Positions 27,415 to 38,712 are shown, numbered from the stretch's first letter. The stretch is 64,000 nt of DNA from an uncultured Persicobacter sp. (GCA_947498325.1 CANMKE010000001.1:62001-126000), one strand, 5' to 3'. The notes: generated by a model from the letters alone, not told the origin. Numbers and translations: made by a program.

Positions 27415-28007
27415 CCCTTCAAAGTTTTGTGCAATTGGTTTAAAAAATCAGTTATTTCGTTAATGGTCAATTCGTAATCTATCGGGCTCATGTCCAAAGC
27501 AGCCTGTGGCATGGTCGGAATCATACATTCGGCGCGGTTTTGTACGATCGTCAGTCCACCTTTCTGCGCAATTTTGGCCATGCCTGCACCGCCGTCACGG
27601 TTGGCGCCAGAGAGCAAAATCCCAATCAGTTTGTGCCGATATACATAAGCACAAGTGCCCAGGGTGATGTCGATGGCTGGCCTGGAATTGTTGATCATCT
27701 CCTCTGTGGACAATGAAAAATAATTACCCAGTTCCACACACAGGTGATAATTGGACGGCGCCAAATAAACCTTCCCGCGCTTGATCGGCTCCTTGTCCAG
27801 GGGCTCATAGATTTTCTTGGTGCTTTTAATATCCAAAGCCTCTACAAATCCATTCCTGACATGCTTCAAACGGTGAAGGCAAAGAATAATCGGAAGAGGG
27901 AAATCTTCGGGCAAAGCACTGAGCAGTTTGGTGATTCCCTGAAAACTCCCTGCTGAGCCGCCGATGACCACCGCTTTGTATTGATCGTTGATGGCGTATT
28001 TTTTCAT
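27411..28007 (-). CDS. cheB: CheB-type methylesterase domain protein without receiver domain
   Basis: 198 residues. Only the C-terminal methylesterase half of CheB is present. The triad is visible: Ser in VVIGGSAGSFQG, His in ILCLHRLKHV, Asp in LLSGANRDGGAGM. CheB removes methyl groups from glutamate residues on chemoreceptors; with no receiver domain, control must come from elsewhere. It follows cheR by 17 bp and overlaps the GAF gene by 4 bp. No methyl-accepting receptor or CheA/CheW lies in the window. Confidence 0.9.
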   Translation of the reverse strand: MKKYAINDQYKAVVIGGSAGSFQGITKLLSALPEDFPLPIILCLHRLKHVRNGFVEALDIKSTKKIYEPLDKEPIKRGKVYLAPSNYHLCVELGNYFSLSTEEMINNSRPAIDITLGTCAYVYRHKLIGILLSGANRDGGAGMAKIAQKGGLTIVQNRAECMIPTMPQAALDMSPIDYELTINEITDFLNQLHKTLKG

Positions 28008-28024
28008 ACAAAAAGATCTTAGCG

Positions 28025-28852
28025 TTATTCCTTAATCTTCTTGTAAATTTTTTCCTCATTGTTGACAACAATGAACTTATTGGCAATATCACACCAAATC
28101 AATGATTCCTTGGAACCCACGGCCAGATAACCATAATTGAAAAGGCTTTCATGCAGTTTGTTAAGGACCACATTCTGAAGGTTCTGATTGAAATAAATCA
28201 TCACATTGCGACACAATACCAAATCAAATTTATTGAAAACAGGCCCCTGTACCAGGTCATGCACTCGGAAGGTTACCTGATCGATCAGGCTGGGGTCCAA
28301 TACCGCAAAGCCGTTTTCTTCTTTATAATATTGGTCAAATTCGGTGCTGCCCTGAAAGCGCACATAATTTTTCCTGTTCAGTTCCATGTTCTTGATCGTA
28401 TATCGCCCTTTTTTGGCTTTTGCGATAATCTTATGGTCCAGATCAGTGGCGTAAATGCGAACGCGATCAAGCAGGTTGGCTTCTTTCAGTAAAATGGCCA
28501 TGGAAAAAACTTCCTCACCAGAGGAGCAGCCAGCGTGCCAGATGTTAATGGATTTATGGTTGAGGAGCAAGTTGGGCACAACGTCATCGCGGAGGTGTCG
28601 CCAAAACGAAGGGTCTCGGAACATCTCGGTAACATTGACAGTAATTTCGGTCAGGAAAACCTCCATGAAAGTTTGCTCAGTGCGAAACTTTTCAATTAAA
28701 TGGTCTACAGATTCGAGCTTGTAAAGCTCCAGTACCCGCACCACGCGTCTTTTAAAAGAGGACATGGCGTAATTGGTAAAATCGTAGTTACCATTGGTTT
28801 TAATATATTCTGTCAGCTTCCGTAGATCTGATATATCTATTTCTTGCATCAT
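28025..28852 (-). CDS. cheR: CheR-type protein-glutamate O-methyltransferase
   Basis: 275 residues. The N-terminal CheR helical domain is followed by the SAM-binding motif IWHAGCSSGEEVFSMAI and by FDLVLCRNVMIYFNQNLQ. CheR adds methyl groups from S-adenosylmethionine to glutamates of receptors. Start at ATG 28852 or the adjacent ATG 28849. First gene of the cheR-cheB-GAF-SiaA-SiaB-SiaC run, so it should set the transcript start of the module; the 277 bp upstream is A+T-rich without a clear promoter box. Confidence 0.92.
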   Translation of the reverse strand: MMQEIDISDLRKLTEYIKTNGNYDFTNYAMSSFKRRVVRVLELYKLESVDHLIEKFRTEQTFMEVFLTEITVNVTEMFRDPSFWRHLRDDVVPNLLLNHKSINIWHAGCSSGEEVFSMAILLKEANLLDRVRIYATDLDHKIIAKAKKGRYTIKNMELNRKNYVRFQGSTEFDQYYKEENGFAVLDPSLIDQVTFRVHDLVQGPVFNKFDLVLCRNVMIYFNQNLQNVVLNKLHESLFNYGYLAVGSKESLIWCDIANKFIVVNNEEKIYKKIKE

Positions 28853-29129
28853 GTATTAATGTTGGGTCGATATTGGTTGCTTCTCCGATGGCCAATTTGG
28901 GAATAAAATACACAAAGTCGGCCTGTAAAAAGGTTAATTATACGTCGGAGTAATTAAAACAGCATTAAGCTTTTAATTTCACCTCCTAATATAATGGTAA
29001 GTTTTAAAAAATAGGTCTTGAATACAATTATTAAATGCCGTTGGACTAAAAATAGTTTAAAAAGACAATAAAATAGCGCTATACATCATTTTTTTTCAAA
29101 GTTCCTAAAGGTACCAATTAATTATAAAA

Positions 29130-29609
29130 CTATAATTGATCCTTGGAAAATGTAAAAGGCAAAAGATCTCTGACATCTTTGACTTTGATGAACTGTTGGT
29201 TCCCTGCCTCAAGAATGACCTGATAGGGTGCGCTCTGTTTGTCCATATATTCTGTCATGACTTGCCGGCACGCACCGCAAGGCGTTACTGCCTGAAAGGT
29301 TTCAGCTTCTTCTTTTTTAGCCGTGATCACCAGTGTAACTACCCGCATGTCGGGTTTATTGGCTGAAGTGGCAAACAGTACTGTTCGTTCAGCACACAGG
29401 CCTGAAGGGTAAGCGGAGTTTTCCTGATTGTTCCCCGTGTGTATTGCGCCATCGGCCAATAGTAAGGCCGCACCGACCTGAAAATGACTGTATGGGGCAT
29501 AAGCATTCTTTGCTGCTGCACGCGCCTGCGCTACAAGTTCCTGTTCTGTGGTGGTCAGGTCGTCAAATCCGACGCGCTCAAATTCAATCGTTAATTTTTC
29601 TTTGCTCAT
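29130..29609 (-). CDS. cdd: Cytidine deaminase
   Basis: 159 residues from ATG 29609; a TTG at 29621 is less likely. Zinc motifs are GLCAERTVLF (Cys-Ala-Glu) and TPCGACRQV (PCxxC). AYAPYSHFQVGAALL is the substrate-site motif. The enzyme deaminates cytidine and deoxycytidine to uridine forms in pyrimidine salvage. CACTTTTG upstream (minus strand) differs by one base from the -7 consensus. Confidence 0.95.
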   Translation of the reverse strand: MSKEKLTIEFERVGFDDLTTTEQELVAQARAAAKNAYAPYSHFQVGAALLLADGAIHTGNNQENSAYPSGLCAERTVLFATSANKPDMRVVTLVITAKKEEAETFQAVTPCGACRQVMTEYMDKQSAPYQVILEAGNQQFIKVKDVRDLLPFTFSKDQL

Positions 29610-29702
29610 AAAGTGGTACAAAAGTGCTGAAATCTTTTTAATATAATATAGCCAATTGCATTATGTTGTTAATTATACCATAAAAATCCAAAATTTACTG
29701 TT

Positions 29703-31031
29703 ATGCCAATGATTTTATGTATCGGGGCGGGGCAATCTACCAGCGCTATGATTGAATATTTAAACGATTATAATCAAAATAACCAATTTGAGTTGGTGGT
29801 CGCTGATCATGAGCGTTCGGTGGCAGAAGCCAAGATTCCCGAAGGTTCCAGTGCTCAGGCCATTGCGCTTGATATTTTCGATGCACAGGCCATGGAAACC
29901 TGGGTGGGGAAATCAATGATGGTGATTTCAATGGTGCCTGCACGGTTTCATGAGGTGGTTTTGCGGTATTGCCTTCAGTTCAAGGTGCATTTCCTTTCGG
30001 CCTCTTACGTAACGGATGAGATATCAGCGCTGTCCAAAGAAATTGAGGAGGCAGGGATTTTAGTGCTGAAGGAATGTGGCCTCGATCCTGGAATCGATCA
30101 TATGTCGGCGATGAAGGAACTCGATGAGATTAAGGCGAAAGGTGGTCAGTTACATGCTTTTGAGACGTTTACAGGAGGCTTGCTGGCACCCTCCAAACTG
30201 GAGAATCCGTGGGAATATAAGTTTACCTGGAATCCGCGAAACGTGGTGCTGGCAGGGCAGGGCGTGGTGAAATTTCTTCAGGAAGGGCGTTATAAATTCA
30301 TTCCTTATCAACGGTTATTCAATCGTACCGAAGTGATTTATATTCCTGATTATGGTTACTTTGAAGGCTATGCCAATCGGGATTCCCTGAAATACCTGAA
30401 TGTCTATCAGCTTCAGGGGATTAAAACTTTGTACCGCGGAACTTTGCGCCGTGTGGGTTTTTGTAAGGCGTGGAATGTTTTCGTGCAGTTGGGAGCAACA
30501 GATGATACCTACCAAATGGAAGGCGTCGGGCAAATGACCCACCGACAGTTTATCAATAGCTTTTTGTCTTATAACCCTGACGATTCTGTGGAGCTGAAGC
30601 TGGCGCATTATCTGAGTATCAGCCTTGAAGCAGAAATCATGTATAAACTCAAGTGGCTGGGCTTGTTCAGCGATGACCTGGTGGGGCTTGAGGCGGGAAG
30701 TCCAGCGCAAATCCTTGAACATATTCTCCGCAAAAAATGGACGCTCCAGGCCAATGAAAAAGATATGGTGGTGATGTGGCACCGTTTTGTTTATGACCTT
30801 GATGGGCAAAGGAAAACGCATCATTCCTATATGGTGGTAGAAGGAAAAAACGCTACGCAAACGGCTATTTCGGATACCGTAGGGCTGCCCTTGGGCATTG
30901 TTGCTCGGATGCTCTTTGAAGGCAAAATAAACCTTCGTGGACTTCATCGTCCTATTTTGCCTGAGATTTACGCGCCCGTGTTAGCGGAACTGCAAGCTCA
31001 TGGGGTAACTTTTGTGCGTACCGAGGTATAA
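29703..31031 (+). CDS. Saccharopine dehydrogenase-family protein
   Basis: 442 residues. The NAD(P)-binding motif is CIGAGQSTSAMI; LKECGLDPGIDHMSA and TFTGGLLAP are conserved in the saccharopine dehydrogenase/LYS9-like family. The family includes saccharopine reductases and the carboxynorspermidine synthase group; the length and the GLDPGIDHM motif fit the lysine-pathway saccharopine dehydrogenase type best. Lysine is made here through dapA, so a role in lysine breakdown is a possibility, not shown by sequence. Confidence 0.85.
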   Translation: MPMILCIGAGQSTSAMIEYLNDYNQNNQFELVVADHERSVAEAKIPEGSSAQAIALDIFDAQAMETWVGKSMMVISMVPARFHEVVLRYCLQFKVHFLSASYVTDEISALSKEIEEAGILVLKECGLDPGIDHMSAMKELDEIKAKGGQLHAFETFTGGLLAPSKLENPWEYKFTWNPRNVVLAGQGVVKFLQEGRYKFIPYQRLFNRTEVIYIPDYGYFEGYANRDSLKYLNVYQLQGIKTLYRGTLRRVGFCKAWNVFVQLGATDDTYQMEGVGQMTHRQFINSFLSYNPDDSVELKLAHYLSISLEAEIMYKLKWLGLFSDDLVGLEAGSPAQILEHILRKKWTLQANEKDMVVMWHRFVYDLDGQRKTHHSYMVVEGKNATQTAISDTVGLPLGIVARMLFEGKINLRGLHRPILPEIYAPVLAELQAHGVTFVRTEV

Positions 31032-31049
31032 ATGGGCACTGGGTATTCG

Positions 31050-31086
31050 GAAGCTTAAATCTGCCTTTGAACAAGGCAGAGGCTTC
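31050..31086 (+). terminator. Hairpin after the saccharopine dehydrogenase-like gene
   Basis: TCTGCCTT (31060-31067) pairs with AAGGCAGA (31073-31080), extended by GAAGC/GCTTC outer arms around an internal loop. There is no immediate T run, but a T-rich tract starts about 10 bp later. It is 28 bp after the stop. Confidence 0.5.
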
Positions 31087-31279
31087 ATTCCTTTAAATTT
31101 TTTTAGTTATAAATCAGTGCAAGACCTACCTTAGTGTTAGGATTGTAACGGGTAGCGTTGGTTTTGGGACAGGTGGGCAAATAGCTTACTGCTTTTAAAA
31201 TATTGACAATCAACACATTATACTTGTGTTTGAGTGCGCCCATACCCTCAATTAGCGAAATACAACATTCCCCTCAATT

Positions 31280-33333
<2,054 letters not shown>

Positions 33334-33338
33334 CCGTT

Positions 33339-33860
33339 ATGTTTTCTTTAAAAGAAAGTTGCATCAACCGAAAGACAAAACACTACCTAAAGTCAAATAA
33401 TGCCGTGCGTAATAGCATGAATATCGCATCAGCAAAGCGTATTTCTATTCTTTACACCCTTGCGGGGGAGGCCAAGGAAATGGAGATTCGCCGATTTTCT
33501 GAACAGCTTCAGCAAGCGGGTAAAACCGTGGAGGTGATCTGCTGTATTCCTGAAAAAACATTGGTGCCCGCGCAGCCGTGGGGGCATTTCAGTGCCGAGG
33601 ATTTCAATTTTTCAGGAACGCTGAAGTCGGAAATGCTTGAGCGGTTTCTGGAAGAGGATTTCGATATGCTGCTGCATTTTGATCTGGAACATGATTCGCT
33701 GACGGATTATGTGAATGCAAGGTCAAATGCCAAAATGCGTATCGGTAGATTTTTTGAAGGTAAAGAAGCGTTTTATGAGTTGATGTTTATGCTCCAGGAT
33801 CATGAACAGCCCAAACAAATGACCGCCATATTTTATCGATATTTACAAGCCATACACTAA
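33339..33860 (+). CDS. DUF6913-like Bacteroidota protein
   Basis: 173 residues. A basic N-terminal helix precedes a Rossmann-like core (ISILYTLAGEAKEMEIRRF, DMLLHFDLEHDSLTDYV). The position between ligA and dapA and the pattern fit a Bacteroidota family labelled DUF6913, whose function is unknown. The family name is from memory of the context and is not certain. ATG 33339 is taken as start; ATG 33420 is an alternative nearer the core. Confidence 0.7.
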   Translation: MFSLKESCINRKTKHYLKSNNAVRNSMNIASAKRISILYTLAGEAKEMEIRRFSEQLQQAGKTVEVICCIPEKTLVPAQPWGHFSAEDFNFSGTLKSEMLERFLEEDFDMLLHFDLEHDSLTDYVNARSNAKMRIGRFFEGKEAFYELMFMLQDHEQPKQMTAIFYRYLQAIH

Positions 33861-33870
33861 GGATAACAAG

Positions 33871-34758
33871 ATGAAGGATTTTAGTGGTACGGGAGTCGCT
33901 TTGGTAACTCCCTTTGATGCCGAAGGTAATGTGGATTACCAAGCTTTAAGTCAGTTGTTGAACCATACAGCCAAAGGGGGGGTGGACTACTGGGTGGTGC
34001 AGGGCACTACGGGGGAGTCTGTTACGCTCACTGAAGGCGAGAAGAAGCAAGTGCTTGATTTTGTCAAACAGCATAATACAAAGAATTTACCTATTGTATT
34101 GGGCGTTGGAGGCAACAACACTCGCGTGGTATTGGAACAATTAGCAGGGATTGACTTTGAAGGGATCGATGCGATCCTTAGCGTAAGTCCATGTTATAAT
34201 AAACCGACGCAGGAAGGGATTTACCAGCATTACAAAGCCATTGCTGATGCCTCGCCAGTACCCGTGATTTTGTATAATGTACCTGGGCGTACGGCCTCTA
34301 AAATTCATGTAAAAACAACCCTCCGCCTGGCAGAACACCCAAATATTATCGGGACAAAAGACGCTTCGGGGAACTTGGGCAATGCCATAGAAATTGTGCG
34401 TCGTGCACCTAAGGATTTCCTTTTGATTTCAGGAGATGATTTGCTGACTTTACCTTTGATTTCCGTTGGAGCAAAAGGTGTGATTTCTGTGTTGGGCAAT
34501 GCGCTGCCCGAGCAGATGCAGTCAATCGTTAAGCCTGCTTTGGCCAACGATATGGAGACGGCACAAAAAGCACTTCATCAAATTGCGGAGATTAATCCGT
34601 TGATGTACGACGAATCGAATCCCGTAGGCGTCAAGCAACTACTCAGTGAAATGGGCATTTGTAGTCATGATGTCCGTTTGCCGCTGATGCCTGCCACCGA
34701 ATCTTTACAGGAAAAAATCCGAGGAGCCTATCAGCGTTTTTTAGTCGTTGAGCATTAG
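33871..34758 (+). CDS. dapA: 4-hydroxy-tetrahydrodipicolinate synthase
   Basis: 295 residues, the standard length. The Schiff-base Lys163 is in IIGTKDASGN, Tyr135 in LYNVPGRT, and GTTGES binds pyruvate. It condenses pyruvate and aspartate semialdehyde in the first step of the lysine and diaminopimelate branch. It lies 10 bp after the DUF6913-like gene, likely in the ligA operon, and ends before a strong terminator. Confidence 0.96.
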   Translation: MKDFSGTGVALVTPFDAEGNVDYQALSQLLNHTAKGGVDYWVVQGTTGESVTLTEGEKKQVLDFVKQHNTKNLPIVLGVGGNNTRVVLEQLAGIDFEGIDAILSVSPCYNKPTQEGIYQHYKAIADASPVPVILYNVPGRTASKIHVKTTLRLAEHPNIIGTKDASGNLGNAIEIVRRAPKDFLLISGDDLLTLPLISVGAKGVISVLGNALPEQMQSIVKPALANDMETAQKALHQIAEINPLMYDESNPVGVKQLLSEMGICSHDVRLPLMPATESLQEKIRGAYQRFLVVEH

Positions 34759-34790
34759 GCTTCGGCTTGGTGCGTGATGATCCTGGAAAT

Positions 34791-34830
34791 AAAAAATCCC
34801 TCTTACGGTAAAGTAGGAGGGATTTTTTTT
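34791..34830 (+). terminator. Rho-independent terminator after dapA
   Basis: AATCCCTCTTAC (34796-34807) pairs with GTAGGAGGGATT (34813-34824, one bulge) and runs into a tract of T. A preceding A run makes it possibly bidirectional. Confidence 0.88.
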
Positions 34831-35027
34831 GTTTTGGGATAATGTTGGAAAGGTAATTATGGCTTAAATCATCCCCTCAACAATATTGAGTAGTGCTTAC
34901 GGTTGGTATGACAAAAACCCCCCTCAATAATTCCCCCTCCACACCCCGTTCTCTTTAAAAACCTTCACTCACCACATTTTCATGGCGAATCTATGGATTT
35001 GAAGGTAACACTCCTTTTATTTGTAGC

Positions 35028-36902
35028 ATGAGAGAAATGTTTGTTGCAGGATCGGCTTTGAATCAGACGCCCATGAAATGGGAAGAGAACGTCTCGAACA
35101 TCAAGCGAGCGATCAAAGAAGCGCAAGAAGCGGAGGTTCGCCTGTTGTGTTTGCCTGAATTATGTATTACTGGATACGGTTGTGAGGACTGGTTCTTGAG
35201 CGACTGGGTGGCGGAAAAAGCGCAGTCTTTTTTGCCTGAGATCGTTGCAGAAACCACCGACATTGCCGTTTGTGTGGGCTTGCCGATGTGGAAAGAAGGC
35301 AAGCTGTACAATGTCGCCTGTCTGATCGACAATCAGCAGATTGTGGGCTTTTATGCCAAACAGCATTTGGCGAACGAAGGTGTGCATTATGAACCTCGCT
35401 GGTTTACGGCTTGGGAAAACGGCGCACAGAGCGAATTCACTTTCGAAGGTAAAAGCTATCCTTTCGGGGATTACTTGTTCGAAGCGCAAGGGCTGAAAAT
35501 CGGCTTTGAGATTTGTGAAGATGCTTGGGTGGAGGATCGCCCTGCAAAACATTATTTCGAAAGAGGTTGGGACTTGGATGTGGTACTGAACCCCTCGGCG
35601 AGTCATTTTGCCTTTGGCAAAAGTTTGGTGCGTGAGGGATTGATCCTGCCTGCATCAAAAGCCTATGGTTTCACTTATATCTACTCAAACTTATTGGGTA
35701 ATGAAGCGGGCCGCATGGTTTATGATGGCGACATCATCATTGCGCAGGAAGGCGAATTGCTTCAGCGCAGTTCCCGTATGTCTTTCAAAAATGTCGATCT
35801 GATTACCGCAAAGGTGAATTTTGATGGCGTTTCTGAAAAACCAACTTTGAATCCTGATCCAAAAGATAAAAATACCGAATTCATCAAGGCATCCTCTTTG
35901 GCGATGTTTGATTACCTGCGCAAGACGTACAGCAAGTGTTTCGTTCTGTCCTTGAGTGGAGGCGCTGACTCAAGCACCTGCGCCGTTTTGGTCGGTGAAT
36001 TGGTCAAAAGAGGATTGAACGAATTGGGCTTGAAACGCTTCTTGGAGAAAATCCATCGAGCTGATATTTTTGAGGAATTGAACAAACTTTCAGGCGAGGA
36101 GCTTCGCAAAGCTTTGGGTAAGCAGGTGCTGGTTACTGCTTATCAAGGGACGGTAAACAGTTCGCAGGACACTTTGGACTCTGCGCGGGCATTGGCTGAG
36201 GAAATCGGTGCTGATTTCCACCATTGGCTGATCGATGAGGAAGTCGCAAGTTATACCGGAAAAGTCGAAACGGCTTTGGGTAGAAAATTGACTTGGGAGC
36301 AGGATGATATCGCTCTGCAGAACATTCAGGCACGTTCCCGTGCCCCAATCATCTGGATGCTGACCAACACCACTGGCGGATTGCTTTTGACCACCTCCAA
36401 CCGTAGCGAGGGAGATGTCGGTTACGCCACGATGGACGGCGACACCGCAGGATCGATCGCTCCGATTGCAGGCGTGGATAAATATTTTGTCTTGAACTGG
36501 TTGCAGTGGGCAGAAGAAGCCTTAAATTATAAATCACTCAACCATGTAAATAACCTGAATCCTACGGCTGAATTGCGCCCATTGGAACAGACCCAAACCG
36601 ATGAAGACGACCTGATGCCCTATTTCGTCATTCAGGCAATTGAGCGTTTGGCGATAAAAGAGCGGAAATCCCCCATGCGTGTTTTCGATGAATTGCTGAA
36701 AATTGAACTCGAGCCCGAAGCATTGCTGAAAGCCCACGTGATCAAATTTTTCCGCATGTGGTCACGCAACCAATGGAAGCGCGAGCGTTATGCACCGTCC
36801 TTCCATTTGGATGATTTCAATGTGGATTCCCGCACCTGGTGTCGTTTCCCGATTTTGTCGGGTGGTTTTGATCAGGAATTGCGCCTTTTGGAAAGAGCGT
36901 AA
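35028..36902 (+). CDS. nadE: Glutamine-dependent NAD+ synthetase
   Basis: 624 residues, a two-domain protein. The N-terminal glutaminase (nitrilase fold) shows the Glu in CLPELCITGYGCEDWF, Lys in AKQHLA and Cys in FEICEDAW. The C-terminal synthetase has the PP-loop SLSGGADSSTCAVL and TTSNRSEGDVGY. It makes NAD+ from nicotinic acid adenine dinucleotide with ammonia from glutamine. It stands alone: terminator before it, 670 bp of non-coding DNA after it. Confidence 0.95.
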   Translation: MREMFVAGSALNQTPMKWEENVSNIKRAIKEAQEAEVRLLCLPELCITGYGCEDWFLSDWVAEKAQSFLPEIVAETTDIAVCVGLPMWKEGKLYNVACLIDNQQIVGFYAKQHLANEGVHYEPRWFTAWENGAQSEFTFEGKSYPFGDYLFEAQGLKIGFEICEDAWVEDRPAKHYFERGWDLDVVLNPSASHFAFGKSLVREGLILPASKAYGFTYIYSNLLGNEAGRMVYDGDIIIAQEGELLQRSSRMSFKNVDLITAKVNFDGVSEKPTLNPDPKDKNTEFIKASSLAMFDYLRKTYSKCFVLSLSGGADSSTCAVLVGELVKRGLNELGLKRFLEKIHRADIFEELNKLSGEELRKALGKQVLVTAYQGTVNSSQDTLDSARALAEEIGADFHHWLIDEEVASYTGKVETALGRKLTWEQDDIALQNIQARSRAPIIWMLTNTTGGLLLTTSNRSEGDVGYATMDGDTAGSIAPIAGVDKYFVLNWLQWAEEALNYKSLNHVNNLNPTAELRPLEQTQTDEDDLMPYFVIQAIERLAIKERKSPMRVFDELLKIELEPEALLKAHVIKFFRMWSRNQWKRERYAPSFHLDDFNVDSRTWCRFPILSGGFDQELRLLERA

Positions 36903-36927
36903 TGGGTTTAAACCAAGGAGGAGTTGC

Positions 36928-36956
36928 TTTGGTTCAAGCGTCTCGCTTGGATCAAA
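36928..36956 (+). terminator. Hairpin after nadE
   Basis: TTTGGTTCAAGCG (36928-36940) pairs with CGCTTGGATCAAA (36944-36956) with two mismatches and a 3-base loop. No T run follows. It may act as a weak terminator or an mRNA 3' stabiliser. Confidence 0.45.
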
Positions 36957-37073
36957 GTAATGAGTTTATTGTCTACAGATTAATGGGATTGGAAGAATTT
37001 TGAACGGATAGGGTGGTTGCTTTTTGCTCTGAAAAGGCTGAATTGATGTTTTGTTGGAAAATATTTTTGATCG

Positions 37074-37332
37074 CTGTATGGGCTGACCTGTGTGTTTGCC
37101 CTAATCGTAACAAATTTCGGATACACAAATAGGTGTATTCACAATGTCATTAAGTTAAGGATATTGGGCTGGCTCAGGTGTAAATTTGAAATGCATGTAA
37201 AGGCATAATTCATTCTGTCTCACGTAATCATTTGAATAAATCTAAGGGAAATCAGCGTTGTGTTAGACGTTAAAAATAACGTCTCTACGGGATAAGGCGC
37301 TTAACTTAATGACATTGGGTGTATCCATACAG
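37074..37332. repeat. MITE-like repeat, copy 1 (conserved part of outer element)
   Basis: A non-coding repeat of 259 bp that begins CTGTATGG and ends CCATACAG. It is closely similar, in inverted orientation, to 63460-63727, with a few small gaps. It contains the 176-bp core described separately. Outer ends corresponding to those of copy 2 are not clearly preserved here. The flanking 36903-37073 and 37333-37575 hold only one hairpin and one short repeat besides. Confidence 0.8.
37142..37317. mobile_element. 176-bp inner MITE core, copy 1
   Basis: Starts CAATGTCATTAAGTTAAG and ends with its exact reverse complement, an 18-bp perfect terminal inverted repeat. It is flanked by GGTGTATTCA on the left and GGTGTATCCA on the right (9 of 10 identical), as expected for a target-site duplication. 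No open frame of note is inside. No transposase is encoded in this window. Confidence 0.75.
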
Positions 37333-37388
37333 CTTGCAAATTAACTTTTCGGGTTATTTGTCGGTTTGATCATTTCTTCAGCTATGCT

Positions 37389-37432
37389 AAAATAAAAGAT
37401 CACGGTAATCCTTTAAATCAAGGTAATCATCG
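37389..37432. repeat. 44-bp dispersed repeat, copy A
   Basis: A segment reading AAAATAAAAGATCACGG...CAAGGTAATCATCG. It is about 85% identical to 38873-38916 on the other side of lgt, sharing GGTAATCCT and AAATCAAGGT. Function unknown. Confidence 0.6.
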
Positions 37433-37575
37433 TCCTTATTCCCCACCAACATTTTTACACGGCGCTTATATTAAAATAAACCCCCAATTCTTCGAGAAAA
37501 AATCCTACTGATTTCCTACATTTACCGAAATAAGAATTTAAATCTTTATAATCGATCACCGAAACGCTTTTTTAT

Positions 37576-38691
37576 ATGTTATCACAATTGATGGGCTACA
37601 TTCTCTGGTATCCCACTCCTGAAATTTTCCCCAATTTGGATATCCCAATCCTGAACCACGTTCGCTGGTATGGATTGCTTTTCGCTTTGGGCTTTATCAT
37701 CATGCAACAGGTGATGGTTTATGTTTTTAAAAATGAAATGAAACCGATCAAGGATATTGAATCCTTAACCATCCATGCCGTGATCGGTACGGTAATCGGG
37801 GCGCGTCTTGGTCATGTGCTTTTCTATGAGCCACAAAACTATCTGCCTCACCCATGGAAAATCCTGATGATCTGGGAAGGCGGGCTGGCATCGCATGGTG
37901 CAACGATCGGAATTTTAATTGCCATATATATTTACGCACGCAAGCATAAAGATCAGAAATTCTTCTGGGTCATTGACCGCGTAGCGTTGGTGGTCGGTAT
38001 CGGTGCTTTGTGTATCCGTACGGGTAATTTTTTGAATTCAGAAATTATCGGTCTGCCAACAGGCACAACGAGTGGGGTCGTATTTGCCCATGATCCGAAG
38101 GCGATGTTTGTCCGTGAAAGCGGAATTGATGAGGTTGATTTTTCAAAAGCCGCCTCTTCAATGATCGAAAATGTGGCGGAAGGCGAAGTGCCAATCGACA
38201 TGAAAATGACTTTCCACAAGGGTGTTAGAGAGCAGGAAGTACGTCGTTATATTGAAAAAAATGTTAAATATAACCTGACAAAATACTCCTACGTGAAGGA
38301 GCACATTACCGTACCTACCGATCAGCCAATACACTACAAATTGGCATCGGATAATGGGCAGTGGGTGGCTCATGTGAACGTTCTGGGGATTCCTCGTCAC
38401 CCTGCACAGGAGTACGAAGGCATCAGTTACATTATCCTTTTCTTTGGGCTCTTCTTCTATTGGATGAAACGCAAAGGCGATATTCCACACGGTCAGCTAT
38501 TGGGAATCTTCCTGACGGTTTTATTCTCGATTCGTTTTGTGGTGGAGTTCTTCAAAGAGAATCAGGTTCCTTTTGAAAATACCATTCCATTGAATATGGG
38601 GCAGTGGCTGTCGGTACCTTTCATCATCATGGGGCTGGTAATCTGGTATTTGGCAACCAAAAAAGATGGGCTCAAATTGCCGAATGAGTAA
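37576..38691 (+). CDS. lgt: Prolipoprotein diacylglyceryl transferase with large insert
   Basis: 371 residues against about 270-290 in Proteobacteria. The family pattern is clear: VRWYGLLFALGF, GARLGHVLFYEP and GGLASHGATIGIL in the N-terminal half, RHPAQEYEGISY and SIRFVVEFFKENQ in the C-terminal half. Between them, residues about 180-270 form an extra hydrophilic region. Lgt transfers diacylglycerol from phosphatidylglycerol to the lipobox Cys of prolipoproteins in the inner membrane; the window encodes at least two such substrates (18865, 49800). The gene sits alone between two copies of a short repeat. Confidence 0.93.
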   Translation: MLSQLMGYILWYPTPEIFPNLDIPILNHVRWYGLLFALGFIIMQQVMVYVFKNEMKPIKDIESLTIHAVIGTVIGARLGHVLFYEPQNYLPHPWKILMIWEGGLASHGATIGILIAIYIYARKHKDQKFFWVIDRVALVVGIGALCIRTGNFLNSEIIGLPTGTTSGVVFAHDPKAMFVRESGIDEVDFSKAASSMIENVAEGEVPIDMKMTFHKGVREQEVRRYIEKNVKYNLTKYSYVKEHITVPTDQPIHYKLASDNGQWVAHVNVLGIPRHPAQEYEGISYIILFFGLFFYWMKRKGDIPHGQLLGIFLTVLFSIRFVVEFFKENQVPFENTIPLNMGQWLSVPFIIMGLVIWYLATKKDGLKLPNE

Positions 38692-38712
38692 TTGCTGATT
38701 ATTCATGCAATG

